The position numbers were made by a program, and so were the translations under genes. A DNA stretch of 64,000 bases from Halopseudomonas pachastrellae (GTDB taxonomy: Bacteria; Pseudomonadota; Gammaproteobacteria; Pseudomonadales; Pseudomonadaceae), in NCBI RefSeq assembly GCF_900114765.1, contig NZ_FOUD01000004.1, positions 124,001 to 188,000 of the forward strand. Reading direction: 5' to 3'. Shown here piece by piece: positions 8,654 to 17,400 of this stretch. Position 1 is the stretch's first letter. Every line of letters begins with the position of its first letter. The notes beneath the pieces were generated by a model. That model was not told where the DNA came from. It did no database searches and saw only the letters and a list, made by a program, of their open reading frames with translations.

Positions 8654-9541
8654 ATGGCTGACTTTCTGAGTGCCTATGCCGAGGGCGGCCTGTATACCAT
8701 GCAGGGGAGGCTCAGCGCGCCCGAAGCGGGGCGCTTCCAGTCCTTTCCTCGCCGTCATTGGCGCCTGGAAATAGAGCGTGCGGCGCAGATTGGTCTGCGC
8801 GGGATCGAATGGATTTACGATCTCTACGGTGAGGGCGCAAATCCGATAGAAACTGAAGAAGGGCGCCAGGAATTACTCTGCTTGCTTAAAGAGCACGAGA
8901 TTGCGGTGGTATCGGTTTGTGCCGACTATTTCATGGACCGCCCACTGTTACGCACCAGCGCTGGGGAGCGTGCTGCTTTGCTTGAGCGCTTGGAATGGCT
9001 GCTTGCGGTGTGTGGAGAGCTTGGAGTAGGGCGTGTGGTTTTGCCCTTCGTCGATGCCTCGAGTATTCGCAGTGACGCGGAGCGAGCGGAGGTGATTAAA
9101 GCATTGCGTCAGGTATTGCCCAGCGCCGAACGGCATGCGGTAGAACTGCACCTTGAAACCGACCTTGCCCCTGATACTTTTCAACGACTGCTTTCGGCGC
9201 TTGAGCATCCTCTGGTCCGCGTCAACTATGACGCGGGCAACAGCGCTTCGCTGGGGTATTTGCCTGCAGATGAGTTTGCGGCCTATGGCTCGCGCGTGGG
9301 CAGTGTGCATATCAAGGACCGTCAGCACGGTGGTAGCACCGTTGAGCTGGGCCAGGGTGACACCGATTTTCGTAGCCTGCGCGAGCAATTGATCAAGTAT
9401 GACTACCGCGGTGACTTCGTGCTGCAGGTCGCGCGCGGTGAGCCAGGGGACGAGCCGCGCTGGCTTGCGGAAATGGCCAGCCTGGCAGCGCAATGGCTGC
9501 GCGGCTTTGCCCTGAACGACGACAAGAGAGCGCTATCGTGA
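8654..9541 (+). CDS. Sugar phosphate isomerase/epimerase family protein (TIM barrel)
   Basis: A 295-residue xylose-isomerase-like TIM barrel. Recognisable segments are the glutamate-bearing RGIEWIYDLYG, VVLPFVDASS, ELHLETDL (metal-ligand glutamate), VNYDAGNS and VHIKDRQHGG, the usual alternating Glu/Asp/His ligands of this fold. It probably isomerises or epimerises a keto or phospho sugar for the island. ATG 8654 has GGAGG 6 bases upstream and lies 1 base after the ThDP gene stop. It resembles the C-terminal barrel of the NeuB fusion upstream only at fold level. The substrate is unknown. Confidence 0.75.
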   Translation: MADFLSAYAEGGLYTMQGRLSAPEAGRFQSFPRRHWRLEIERAAQIGLRGIEWIYDLYGEGANPIETEEGRQELLCLLKEHEIAVVSVCADYFMDRPLLRTSAGERAALLERLEWLLAVCGELGVGRVVLPFVDASSIRSDAERAEVIKALRQVLPSAERHAVELHLETDLAPDTFQRLLSALEHPLVRVNYDAGNSASLGYLPADEFAAYGSRVGSVHIKDRQHGGSTVELGQGDTDFRSLREQLIKYDYRGDFVLQVARGEPGDEPRWLAEMASLAAQWLRGFALNDDKRALS

Positions 9542-10599
9542 AGGTTCTGTTCTGTGGGCTGGGTGGTATCGGGCAGCGCCATCTGCGTAACCTGCGCTTG
9601 TTGCTGGGTGACACGCTGGAGGTGCACGCCTATCGGGTACGAAGGCAGCGTATCAAGCTGCTGGATAACCTCACAGTCGATGAGGGAGCGGATCTGGAAA
9701 AGGATTACGCCATTCAGGTACATCACGAGCTGGCAGATGCTCTCGCGCAGCAGCCTGAGGCGGTTTTTATCTGCAACCCTAACGCGCTGCATGTACCTGT
9801 GGCACTGGAATGCGCGCGGGCCGGCGTTCCGATATTCATGGAAAAGCCGTTAGCAAGCGATTCGAACGGTCTGGATGAACTGCTGGCCGAGGTTCAGAAG
9901 CGCGAGCTGCTGTTCCATGTCGGTTATAACTTCCGCTTTCATCCTGGCTTACAACGGCTCAAGGCCTTGCTTGATGACGGCTTTTTTGGACGGCTCGTGA
10001 GCGTACGCTCAGAGATTGGCGAGTATCTGCCCAATTGGCACCGCTACGAAGATTACCGGCAGATGTACGCTGCGCGCGCTGATCAGGGTGGCGGGGTGAT
10101 CCTATCTCAGATCCATGAAATGGATCTGATTTATTGGTATTTCGGCTTGCCCCACAGCCTGTCGACCCATGGCGGGCATTTGAGCGGCCTGGAGATTGAT
10201 GTTGAGGACAGTGCCTCTTCGTTGATGCGGTTTGACGGTGAGCGTGGCTGTTTCCCTCTCCTGCTGCATCAGGATTTTGTGCAGCGTCCTCCGTCGCGCA
10301 AGTTCAGGATAGTTGGTGATGCCGGCTGTGCAGAAATGGATCTGATTGCCAATCGCTTGTATGTCTATGACCAGGCGGGGGAGCTGTGCGAGCAGAATGA
10401 CTTTGCCGACTTCAAACGCAATGACATGTTCCTGGCACAGGCTCGGCACTTCCTTGAGTGTTTGGCTAACGGGAGCAAGCCGGTAGTCGATCTGGTCGAT
10501 GGCATGCAAAGTTTGCGTATGGCCTTGGCAGCGCGGCGCTCTCTGCGTGAGGGATGTGAGGTGCAGTTGAGTGAGGTGAGCATTCATGGCCAGCGTTGA
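9538..10599 (+). CDS. Gfo/Idh/MocA-family NAD(P)-dependent oxidoreductase
   Basis: A 353-residue oxidoreductase. The N-terminal Rossmann domain opens with VLFCGLGGIGQRHLRNL. FICNPNALHV and the diagnostic EKPLASDSNGLDELL follow, then NFRFHPGLQRLK at the domain boundary and a C-terminal alpha/beta substrate domain. Such enzymes oxidise or reduce sugar hydroxyl/keto groups. The chosen start is GTG 9538, overlapping the upstream stop as GTGA, because conserved sequence begins immediately there. The gene overlaps the next one by 14 bases. A role in oxidising or reducing an island-specific sugar is inferred from context. Confidence 0.85.
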   Translation: MKVLFCGLGGIGQRHLRNLRLLLGDTLEVHAYRVRRQRIKLLDNLTVDEGADLEKDYAIQVHHELADALAQQPEAVFICNPNALHVPVALECARAGVPIFMEKPLASDSNGLDELLAEVQKRELLFHVGYNFRFHPGLQRLKALLDDGFFGRLVSVRSEIGEYLPNWHRYEDYRQMYAARADQGGGVILSQIHEMDLIYWYFGLPHSLSTHGGHLSGLEIDVEDSASSLMRFDGERGCFPLLLHQDFVQRPPSRKFRIVGDAGCAEMDLIANRLYVYDQAGELCEQNDFADFKRNDMFLAQARHFLECLANGSKPVVDLVDGMQSLRMALAARRSLREGCEVQLSEVSIHGQR

Positions 10600-11416
10600 A
10601 ACGCTATTTCGCCTGGATGGCCGGGTCGCGGTGGTTACCGGCGGCGCAGGATTGCTGGGTTATCAGCACGCAGCCACCATCGCTGCGCTAGGTGGCTTAC
10701 CGGTACTGCTTGATATCAATGCCCAAACACTTGCCGATAACGCCACCAGACTGGAGGCGGAAACAGGGTGCAAGGCGCTGACGCTGGTTGCAGATATCAC
10801 TGATATCGACGCGCTGCGCGCAGCTTGGGAGCAGTTGCAGGCGCACCACGAGCGCGTAGACATCCTGATCAACAATGCGGCGCGTAATCCGAAGGTGGAG
10901 AACGCCGGTGGGCAGGACTTTTCCCGTTTAGAGCACTTCCCCTGGGAGCAGTGGCGTCTGGATCTGGACGTGGGTCTGGGCGGTGCCTTCAATTGTGCAA
11001 AGGTCTTCGGTCAGCAAATGGCGCAGCAGGGAGGCGGGGTAATCATCAATATTGCCTCTGACCTGGGCGTCATAGCGCCCGACCAACGCCTGTACCGTAA
11101 AGAAGGTGTTGAGCCGGATAATCAGCCTGTGAAACCGGTTACCTACTCGGTGGTCAAGCATGGGCTGATTGGCTTGACCAAGTATCTGGCGACCTACTGG
11201 TGCGAGCAGGGCGTGCGCTGTAATGCGCTGTCACCGGGCGGTGTGTATGCGGGGCAAAGCGACGTATTTGTTAGCAAGCTGGCGCAGCTTATCCCGCTTG
11301 GCCGAATGGCTGACGAGGATGAGTACCGTGGCGCGATTGCCTTTCTGTGCTCTGACGCTTCGTCCTATATGAATGGGGCGAACCTTGTGATAGACGGAGG
11401 GCGCAGTACATGGTGA
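10586..11416 (+). CDS. Short-chain dehydrogenase/reductase
   Basis: A 276-residue classical SDR with cofactor motif VTGGAGLLGYQHA (glycine-rich, slightly unusual in lacking the GIG end), NNAA, the catalytic serine in NIASDLGV, and YSVVKHG for the Tyr-Lys pair. The C-terminus ends in NLVIDGG. It is embedded in the coupled sugar operon, overlapping the genes before and after, so it probably reduces a ketosugar. The glycan-island relatives of this subgroup often sit beside Gfo/Idh/MocA and NeuB-type genes. The exact reaction is not assigned. Confidence 0.85.
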   Translation: MASVETLFRLDGRVAVVTGGAGLLGYQHAATIAALGGLPVLLDINAQTLADNATRLEAETGCKALTLVADITDIDALRAAWEQLQAHHERVDILINNAARNPKVENAGGQDFSRLEHFPWEQWRLDLDVGLGGAFNCAKVFGQQMAQQGGGVIINIASDLGVIAPDQRLYRKEGVEPDNQPVKPVTYSVVKHGLIGLTKYLATYWCEQGVRCNALSPGGVYAGQSDVFVSKLAQLIPLGRMADEDEYRGAIAFLCSDASSYMNGANLVIDGGRSTW

Positions 11417-12288
11417 CCCGAGAGCCCATTGCCTCCGCCTGCATCTGTTGCGCAAGCACTAATCTAAATCGATCACCCGCAGTGCTAATGCCTTTCGTCG
11501 CCTACCGTGCGTTTGGTCATCAACCGGTTGAAATTACCGTCGATTGGGGGCTGCGTGATCTTCGTCAGGGTATGGCTTACAGCCTCTGTAACTCGCTGCA
11601 ATGTCAGGATTGCGGTGTACTCTTTCTTGACTATCGATTTACCGATCAGCAGATGGCCGCGCTCTATCAGAACTACCGTGACGCGACCTATAACGCTCAA
11701 CGAATACACTTTGAACCTGGTTACGCTAACGTTGCAGCGCATTATCAGCAGCGTGCAGATTACATTGCGGAAGTGGAGGCCTGGCTCGAACGGTATTTGC
11801 CACCTGAACCCCGCGTGCTTGATTGGGGCGGTGATACTGGTATCAATAGCCCGTTTCTGGGTCGTGCGGCGCCACTGCATGTCTATGATATTTCAGGCGT
11901 TGATGTGCTGCCTGGGGCCACTCGCATTGGCGCTGAACACCTGAAGCGACAGCATTATGACCTGGTGGTATGCAGTGAGGTGCTAGAGCACGTGCCATTC
12001 CCCTTGGAGTTCTTGCAGCAGCTGAGCCCCGTACTGGACTCGGATACTCTGCTGTATCTTGAGGTCCCTCACGAAGCACTGATCAGAGAACACCCCGACA
12101 ATCGCCAACTTGCCCCGCTGAAGCGGCATTGGCATGAGCACATCAACTTTTACACTGAGGACGCTGTGCGCTGCATGCTCAAGCGCCTAGGGCTTGAGGT
12201 GGTGGAATGCCTGCATCTGCCAGTGGATATCGGTTGGACGAAAAGTGAGGTTCTTGGTGTGCTGGCAAAGCTGTCTCGACGAGAGTGA
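11410..12288 (+). CDS. SAM-dependent methyltransferase with Cys-rich N-terminus
   Basis: A 292-residue class I methyltransferase. The SAM site is degenerate but readable in RVLDWGGDTGIN, followed by YDLVVCSEVLEHVPFP and YLEVPHE. The N-terminal ~70 residues carry two Cys pairs (CICC near residue 11 and CQDCG near residue 60), like the zinc-ribbon part of sugar C- and O-methyltransferases. It overlaps the preceding SDR gene by 7 bases. It is likely to methylate a nucleotide sugar or glycan made by this island, but the acceptor is unknown. Confidence 0.8.
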   Translation: MVTREPIASACICCASTNLNRSPAVLMPFVAYRAFGHQPVEITVDWGLRDLRQGMAYSLCNSLQCQDCGVLFLDYRFTDQQMAALYQNYRDATYNAQRIHFEPGYANVAAHYQQRADYIAEVEAWLERYLPPEPRVLDWGGDTGINSPFLGRAAPLHVYDISGVDVLPGATRIGAEHLKRQHYDLVVCSEVLEHVPFPLEFLQQLSPVLDSDTLLYLEVPHEALIREHPDNRQLAPLKRHWHEHINFYTEDAVRCMLKRLGLEVVECLHLPVDIGWTKSEVLGVLAKLSRRE

Positions 12289-12295
12289 GCTGATC

Positions 12296-13351
12296 ATGAG
12301 CACATGCACTCCGCAACGCCACCCGGTTATCGAGGAAGACCTGCATGCTATCTTTCAGCTGGGATTGGACTGGTCTCGTTTCGCCGGAAAGCACATTCTT
12401 GTTACTGGAGCGACCGGATTTCTTGGGGCCTACCTGGTGGAGTACCTGGCCTGGCTGAATGAGGGCAAGCTTGACTCCCCGGTCATTATCCACGCGATGG
12501 CGCGGACAGATTTGAAAGTTCAGCAGCGTTTTCCGCATTTGCTTGAGCAGCCCTGGTTTACACCCATTGTTCAGGACGTTTGTGCCCCTGTGTGCTTGGG
12601 CAGGCTCGATTTTGTCATCCACGCGGCCAGTCCGGGTAGCCCCAAATACTACCTGCAGGACCCCGTCGGTACCGCCAACGCGAATGTTCTGGGCACCTCC
12701 AATTTGCTCGAGTTGGCACGTCGGCATGGTGCTCGGTTGCTGTTCATGAGCAGCGGTGCCGTATACGGCAATGGTGATGGTTCGGCGGCTATTACCGAAA
12801 CTGATTTTGGCACCCTTGACCCCCTTGATCCGGTCGCCTGTTACGGCGAGAGCAAGCGTATGGGCGAGTCCTTGTGCGCCTGCTACCAACGACAATATGG
12901 GGTGCATGCCGTAATTGCGCGCATCTCACACACCTACGGCCCCGGGGTGGATCTGGATGATGGGCGGGCGCTGGCCGACTTCCTCGCTGATGCTTTGGCT
13001 GGCAGGGACATCGTATTACTGAGCGACGGAAGCAGCAGCAGGCCATTTTGTTATGTAGCTGATATGACGGCAGCTTTTTTGCTGCTTCTGCTCGAAGGCA
13101 AGGGTGGCTCGGCTTATAACGTGGGTATTGATGAGGAAATGACTATTCTGGAAGTGGCGCAGTTGATTGCGCGATTGTCTCCCTATCAGGGGTTGCAAGT
13201 CCGATGCAGTGGTAGTTCAGCGAAGAAAGCCGAGTTCCGTCCCAGCGGGCACTTCGATCTAGGCAAAATGGCCAAATTGGGTTGGCGGCCTTCTACTCGG
13301 CCCGAGATCGGTTTTGCGAGAATGTTGCGATATTTCACTAGTGTCTTATGA
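12296..13351 (+). CDS. NAD-dependent sugar epimerase/dehydratase
   Basis: A 351-residue extended SDR with VTGATGFLGAYL for NAD binding, IHAASPGSPKYY, the catalytic serine near FMSSGAVYG, and YGESKRMGE for Tyr-Lys. This is the pattern of nucleotide-sugar dehydratases, decarboxylases and epimerases such as UDP-glucuronate decarboxylase. The start is ATG 12296, 7 bases after the methyltransferase stop. The longer frame upstream lies inside that gene. The ending has the usual substrate-binding loops but no feature that fixes the sugar. Confidence 0.83.
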   Translation: MSTCTPQRHPVIEEDLHAIFQLGLDWSRFAGKHILVTGATGFLGAYLVEYLAWLNEGKLDSPVIIHAMARTDLKVQQRFPHLLEQPWFTPIVQDVCAPVCLGRLDFVIHAASPGSPKYYLQDPVGTANANVLGTSNLLELARRHGARLLFMSSGAVYGNGDGSAAITETDFGTLDPLDPVACYGESKRMGESLCACYQRQYGVHAVIARISHTYGPGVDLDDGRALADFLADALAGRDIVLLSDGSSSRPFCYVADMTAAFLLLLLEGKGGSAYNVGIDEEMTILEVAQLIARLSPYQGLQVRCSGSSAKKAEFRPSGHFDLGKMAKLGWRPSTRPEIGFARMLRYFTSVL

Positions 13352-13362
13352 GAGAGCGCTCG

Positions 13363-14334
13363 ATGTCTGAAAATAAGCAGAACGCACTACTGGCGGCTAA
13401 GCAGAAGCTTGGCTCTGGCTTGATGTCGACACTGGATTACATAAGCGAAATCAACGACTACCATAAGCGCCTTTTTGATTACCCTGACTTTCTCTATGGC
13501 ACCGACGTTGAAAGTATTTCCATTACCCCGAATGGGGTGATTATAAGATCGCTCGAACACGGTATTGCAATGTACATGGATGCTGTTGACCTGCATGCAA
13601 CACCCTACGCCTTGCTCGGTTTAGGTGGTTATGAAGCGAATGAAACGGCCTTTCTTAAATCGGTTTTCAACGATGGTGATCTGTTCCTCGACATTGGTGC
13701 CAACCTCGGCTGGTATTCTCTTGTACTCGGAAAGCATTCGCCCGGCGGAAGTATATATGCGTTTGAGCCCGTTCCCGGCACGGTGTCCAGGCTTGAGAAA
13801 AACATTTCACTGAACCAGCTGAATAATGTGCAAGCGCTATGCCTGGGGCTGTTCAACAAGGAAGATGAGTTGGCGTTTCTGGTGGCTGATGATGTTTCTG
13901 GAGCCACTTCCTTGAAGATGACGGGGCAGGAGCGTGGCGCCATGCCGATACGCGAGGTGCTCTGCACAACCAGTACGCTGGATAATGTGTGCAAGCAGCG
14001 AGGGCTGGTTCCCACCGTCATGAAGATCGATGTTGAGGGCGCGGAATTGATGGTAATCGAGGGCGCGCTGGATACCTTGAAGCAACGGCCGATCATCCTG
14101 ATGGAGCTGCTTAGGAAGTGGTCCCTTGTGTTTGGTTACCACCCGAATGATGTGTTTGCGTTGCTGGCATCCTTTGGTTACCGGGCATGGGTATTTTCCT
14201 CTGAACATACCGGTCTACTGGAGCCGTGTCATGCGGTGACAGACGATACGGTACAAACCAATTTCGTTTTCATGCACCCCGACAGGCACAGCGAGGTTAT
14301 CGCGCGGTGGCAATCAGGTGACGATGGTCGATGA
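13363..14334 (+). CDS. FkbM-family methyltransferase
   Basis: A 323-residue FkbM methyltransferase with LFLDIGANLGWYSL for SAM binding, IYAFEPVPGTVSRLEKN, and VMKIDVEGAELMVI. The preceding ~95 residues are a family-specific N-terminal region without a clear motif. ATG 13363 has a GAGAG ribosome site 6 bases upstream. ATG 13348, overlapping the upstream stop, is possible but lacks one. It is the last small gene before the giant glycosyltransferase and presumably decorates the flagellar or surface glycan. It has visibly lower GC than the flagellar genes to its right, consistent with an acquired island. Confidence 0.85.
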   Translation: MSENKQNALLAAKQKLGSGLMSTLDYISEINDYHKRLFDYPDFLYGTDVESISITPNGVIIRSLEHGIAMYMDAVDLHATPYALLGLGGYEANETAFLKSVFNDGDLFLDIGANLGWYSLVLGKHSPGGSIYAFEPVPGTVSRLEKNISLNQLNNVQALCLGLFNKEDELAFLVADDVSGATSLKMTGQERGAMPIREVLCTTSTLDNVCKQRGLVPTVMKIDVEGAELMVIEGALDTLKQRPIILMELLRKWSLVFGYHPNDVFALLASFGYRAWVFSSEHTGLLEPCHAVTDDTVQTNFVFMHPDRHSEVIARWQSGDDGR

Positions 14335-14460
14335 TACGTCTATTGGGTTGCGCGCTTGCGCGGCGCGTTGAAAGTCCGGCCTCTGACTTTAGCTGCATAT
14401 TCCAATCGCGAACTATATTGCTGACGCTTTACTAGGTGGGGGTTGGCACTGGAGAACAAT

Positions 14461-17400
14461 ATGAATGACTGGGCCTTGATTGCAGGTGGCCGTTGCCAGG
14501 GAGCCCCTTGGCGCATAGGTATTGCAGGTGCCGCATTGGAGGATCTGAATCAGTCTTTTCTGCTTGCTGATGACGACTGGCGCCAGATACAGGGACTCCT
14601 TAACTGGCTCCCATTGAAAAGCTATGGCGATGCGAACGGTTTGATTTTTGATCGTATTGTCAGCGCTGACTCAGCAGACCAGTATCAGGCTGTATTGTTG
14701 GTAGCTTGGCGTCGCGATAGGCAGGTCACGCTGGCCCTGTCAGGTCATGAACAGCTATATCTCTTTCTGCCAGAGGCAATGGAGTATCCGACCGAAAAGT
14801 TTGCGCGCGTGTTCCTGCCTCCGGGTCAGCGAGGTGAAGCCACTGCACAGGTTCAATTGACACAGCCAACTGACCTGCCGCACTCCGGCTTAAAGGCACG
14901 CGCCTTCGTGAAGGGCCAGCCGCGGATTTACGACGGCGGATCGGGCGTCGAGTTGAATAAAGCCCACTTTGCGCTCTGCGATACACCGCAAGACCAACCT
15001 GGCCAACTTTCTGCGCAATGGCTGAAAGCGCTCGCAGCGGGCGCCTTACCAGTTCACTTGTCCTCATGGCCTGTCCCCGAGTGGTTCCCGCAGGACGCTT
15101 TTTTTGATGCGGGTCAGTTCGCTGACAGGCAGGCTTTGGATCGTTTTCTGAAAGCACTTTCACCAGACGTGTATCAAGCCATGTGCGCGTCGCTGAGCGA
15201 CTTTCTTAACGGGCCGGACAGTTATCCGTATTCCATAGATTGCTGGATAAATATTTTTACGTCCGTTATTGCTGAGCATGCAATTGAAATACGTGGCCTT
15301 ACGCCAAAGCTGAGTGTCGTTATTCCGGCCTACAACTACGGTCGATTCTTGAGGCAGGCCGTGCAATCGGTTTTGAACCAGGGCCTGGACGCTGTCGAGA
15401 TTTTGGTTCTGGACAATGCCTCTACTGATGACACGCGTCAGGTCGTAGCGGCCTTTGCCGGTGATTCGAGGGTCCGTTACATCCGCAATCGCTGGAACAT
15501 AGGGCCAGGTTTCAATGTTCAGAGTGGGATTCGCGTTGCCACAGGCGAGTTTCTATCCTTGCTCATGGCCGACGACTTCCTGAATCCCGGGCATTTGCAG
15601 CGACTCATCGGTCTGCTGGACGCCAACCCGCAGAGCGCATTGGGCTACACCCCCATACGTTGGGTGAATGAGTCGGGGGCTGAGGTGCAGGTGCAGAGGC
15701 ATCCGGGTTATCGGCATGGCGATTACGTGGGAGGGCGCAACGAAGTTGCCGATCTGCTGGTTTACGACAATTACATTACTCCCTCTGCTGCTGTCATTCG
15801 TCGCTCTGCGTATCTCGCCGCATGTAATTGGGAGCGAACTCTCAAAGGAGCAGGTGATTGGGAGATGGTGATTCAGCTTGCTGAGCGCTATCCGGACTTC
15901 GTCTTCGTCAATGAGCCAGGAGTCAGTTACCGGTTGCATGGCTCGCAGTACTCCAGAGGATTTTATGCTTCCACAGCGCCGCTGGAAGACCATGTGCTCC
16001 TGCTTGAGAGTGTATTGCAGCGTGGCGGTGCTGGACGCTTGCAAGGTCGAGAGTTGGAAGTCGCTGCACACGTGCAGCGTCGTTTGTCGCAGTTTCCGAA
16101 CGAATTTGATACCCAACTTGGCAGGCGAGCGAGGGCATTGTGTGAGCAGTTGAAAGCACTGGTGTCTGAGAAAAAGCCGCTCTTTTCGATCCTGCTTACG
16201 ACTTATAACCGGCCAGCGCTGCTGTTGGATGCTCTGCGCAGCTTAGCCGCGCAGAGGCTGCAAGATTTTGAAGTCATTCTGGTCAACGATAATGGTGAAC
16301 CGGTTGAGGCGCTGCTCGATGGTTTTGAGTTCGCATTGACTTATCTACGCCAAGGCGTCAACGGCGGTCCGGCTGCCGCTCGCAATGCAGCGCTTCGACT
16401 GGCTCGGGGGCGGTATATTGCCTACCTAGATGACGATGACCTTTTTCTGCCCGAGCACTTGCAGACGTTGGCCAGTGCTCTGGAGTACCAGCCTAATGTG
16501 GTGGTTTACTCCAACGCCTCTTTTGTGACCGAGAAGCTGGAACAAGGCGAGCGTACCGATCTCGCTCGCGAGCAGCGCTATGTCCACGACCGCTACTCGA
16601 AAGAGCAACTGTTTGTTGATAACTACATTCCGGTCAACACTTTTGCCTGCGCAAGAGAGCTGGTGCTGGCGGCGGGTGATTTTGACGAAACCCTAACGGG
16701 CCTGGAGGACTGGGAGTTTTTGCTGCGTTTGGCCGCTCAGGCTGACTTTGTGCATCTGCCAGATACCACTGTTGAAGTCAGAATGCGGGCGCCTGATGAG
16801 ATCGACGAACGTCGCTCAGAGCGTGCAGCAAAGGATTACGCTGGGTTGTACCAGGAGATCTACCGCCGTCACTCGGACTTGGGCAGTGAGCGCGTGCGCA
16901 AGGCTCGTGCGGCCAAGTTACGCAGCCTGGGCGTGGTGGCCAAGGGTGATCCAACACCGGTGCGTACCTGGCTGTCGGCACGCAAGCTGACAGCGCCGCA
17001 GCAGCGCCTGGCCAAGGACTACGTGACGGCGCATCGCGAGGATAGTGCGCGCCTGACGGTGATACTGCTGGATCTGGACGGCGATGCAGCCTTGCGGCAG
17101 CAGTCGCTGGACTCGCTTGCCGTGCAGGTCGACGCGGGCAATATCGCCATGCAGGTGATGAGTGTCGATGCTGCGCCTGCGTCGTCGGCTGTGGCCTGGA
17201 CCCAGTGCTCCGGGCAAGGCTGGCCGGCTCAGCTCAATGCACAGCTCGCCCAGCTCGACTGCGACTGGGTGATGCTGTTGCGGGCAGGGGACGAGCTGGT
17301 TGCCAGCGGCCTGCAGATGCTGTCGCTGGAGCTGCTGGCGAATCCTGATTGCCGCGCCATTTTTGCCGATGCGCTGTTCCGTCAGGACGGCAGCGACTAC

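Noticed and set aside
14335-14460. Promoter or terminator before the giant glycosyltransferase
   Set aside because: Only a 6-base inverted repeat (AAAGTC at 14371, GACTTT at 14385) and no -10 with a convincing -35 were found. Too weak to list.
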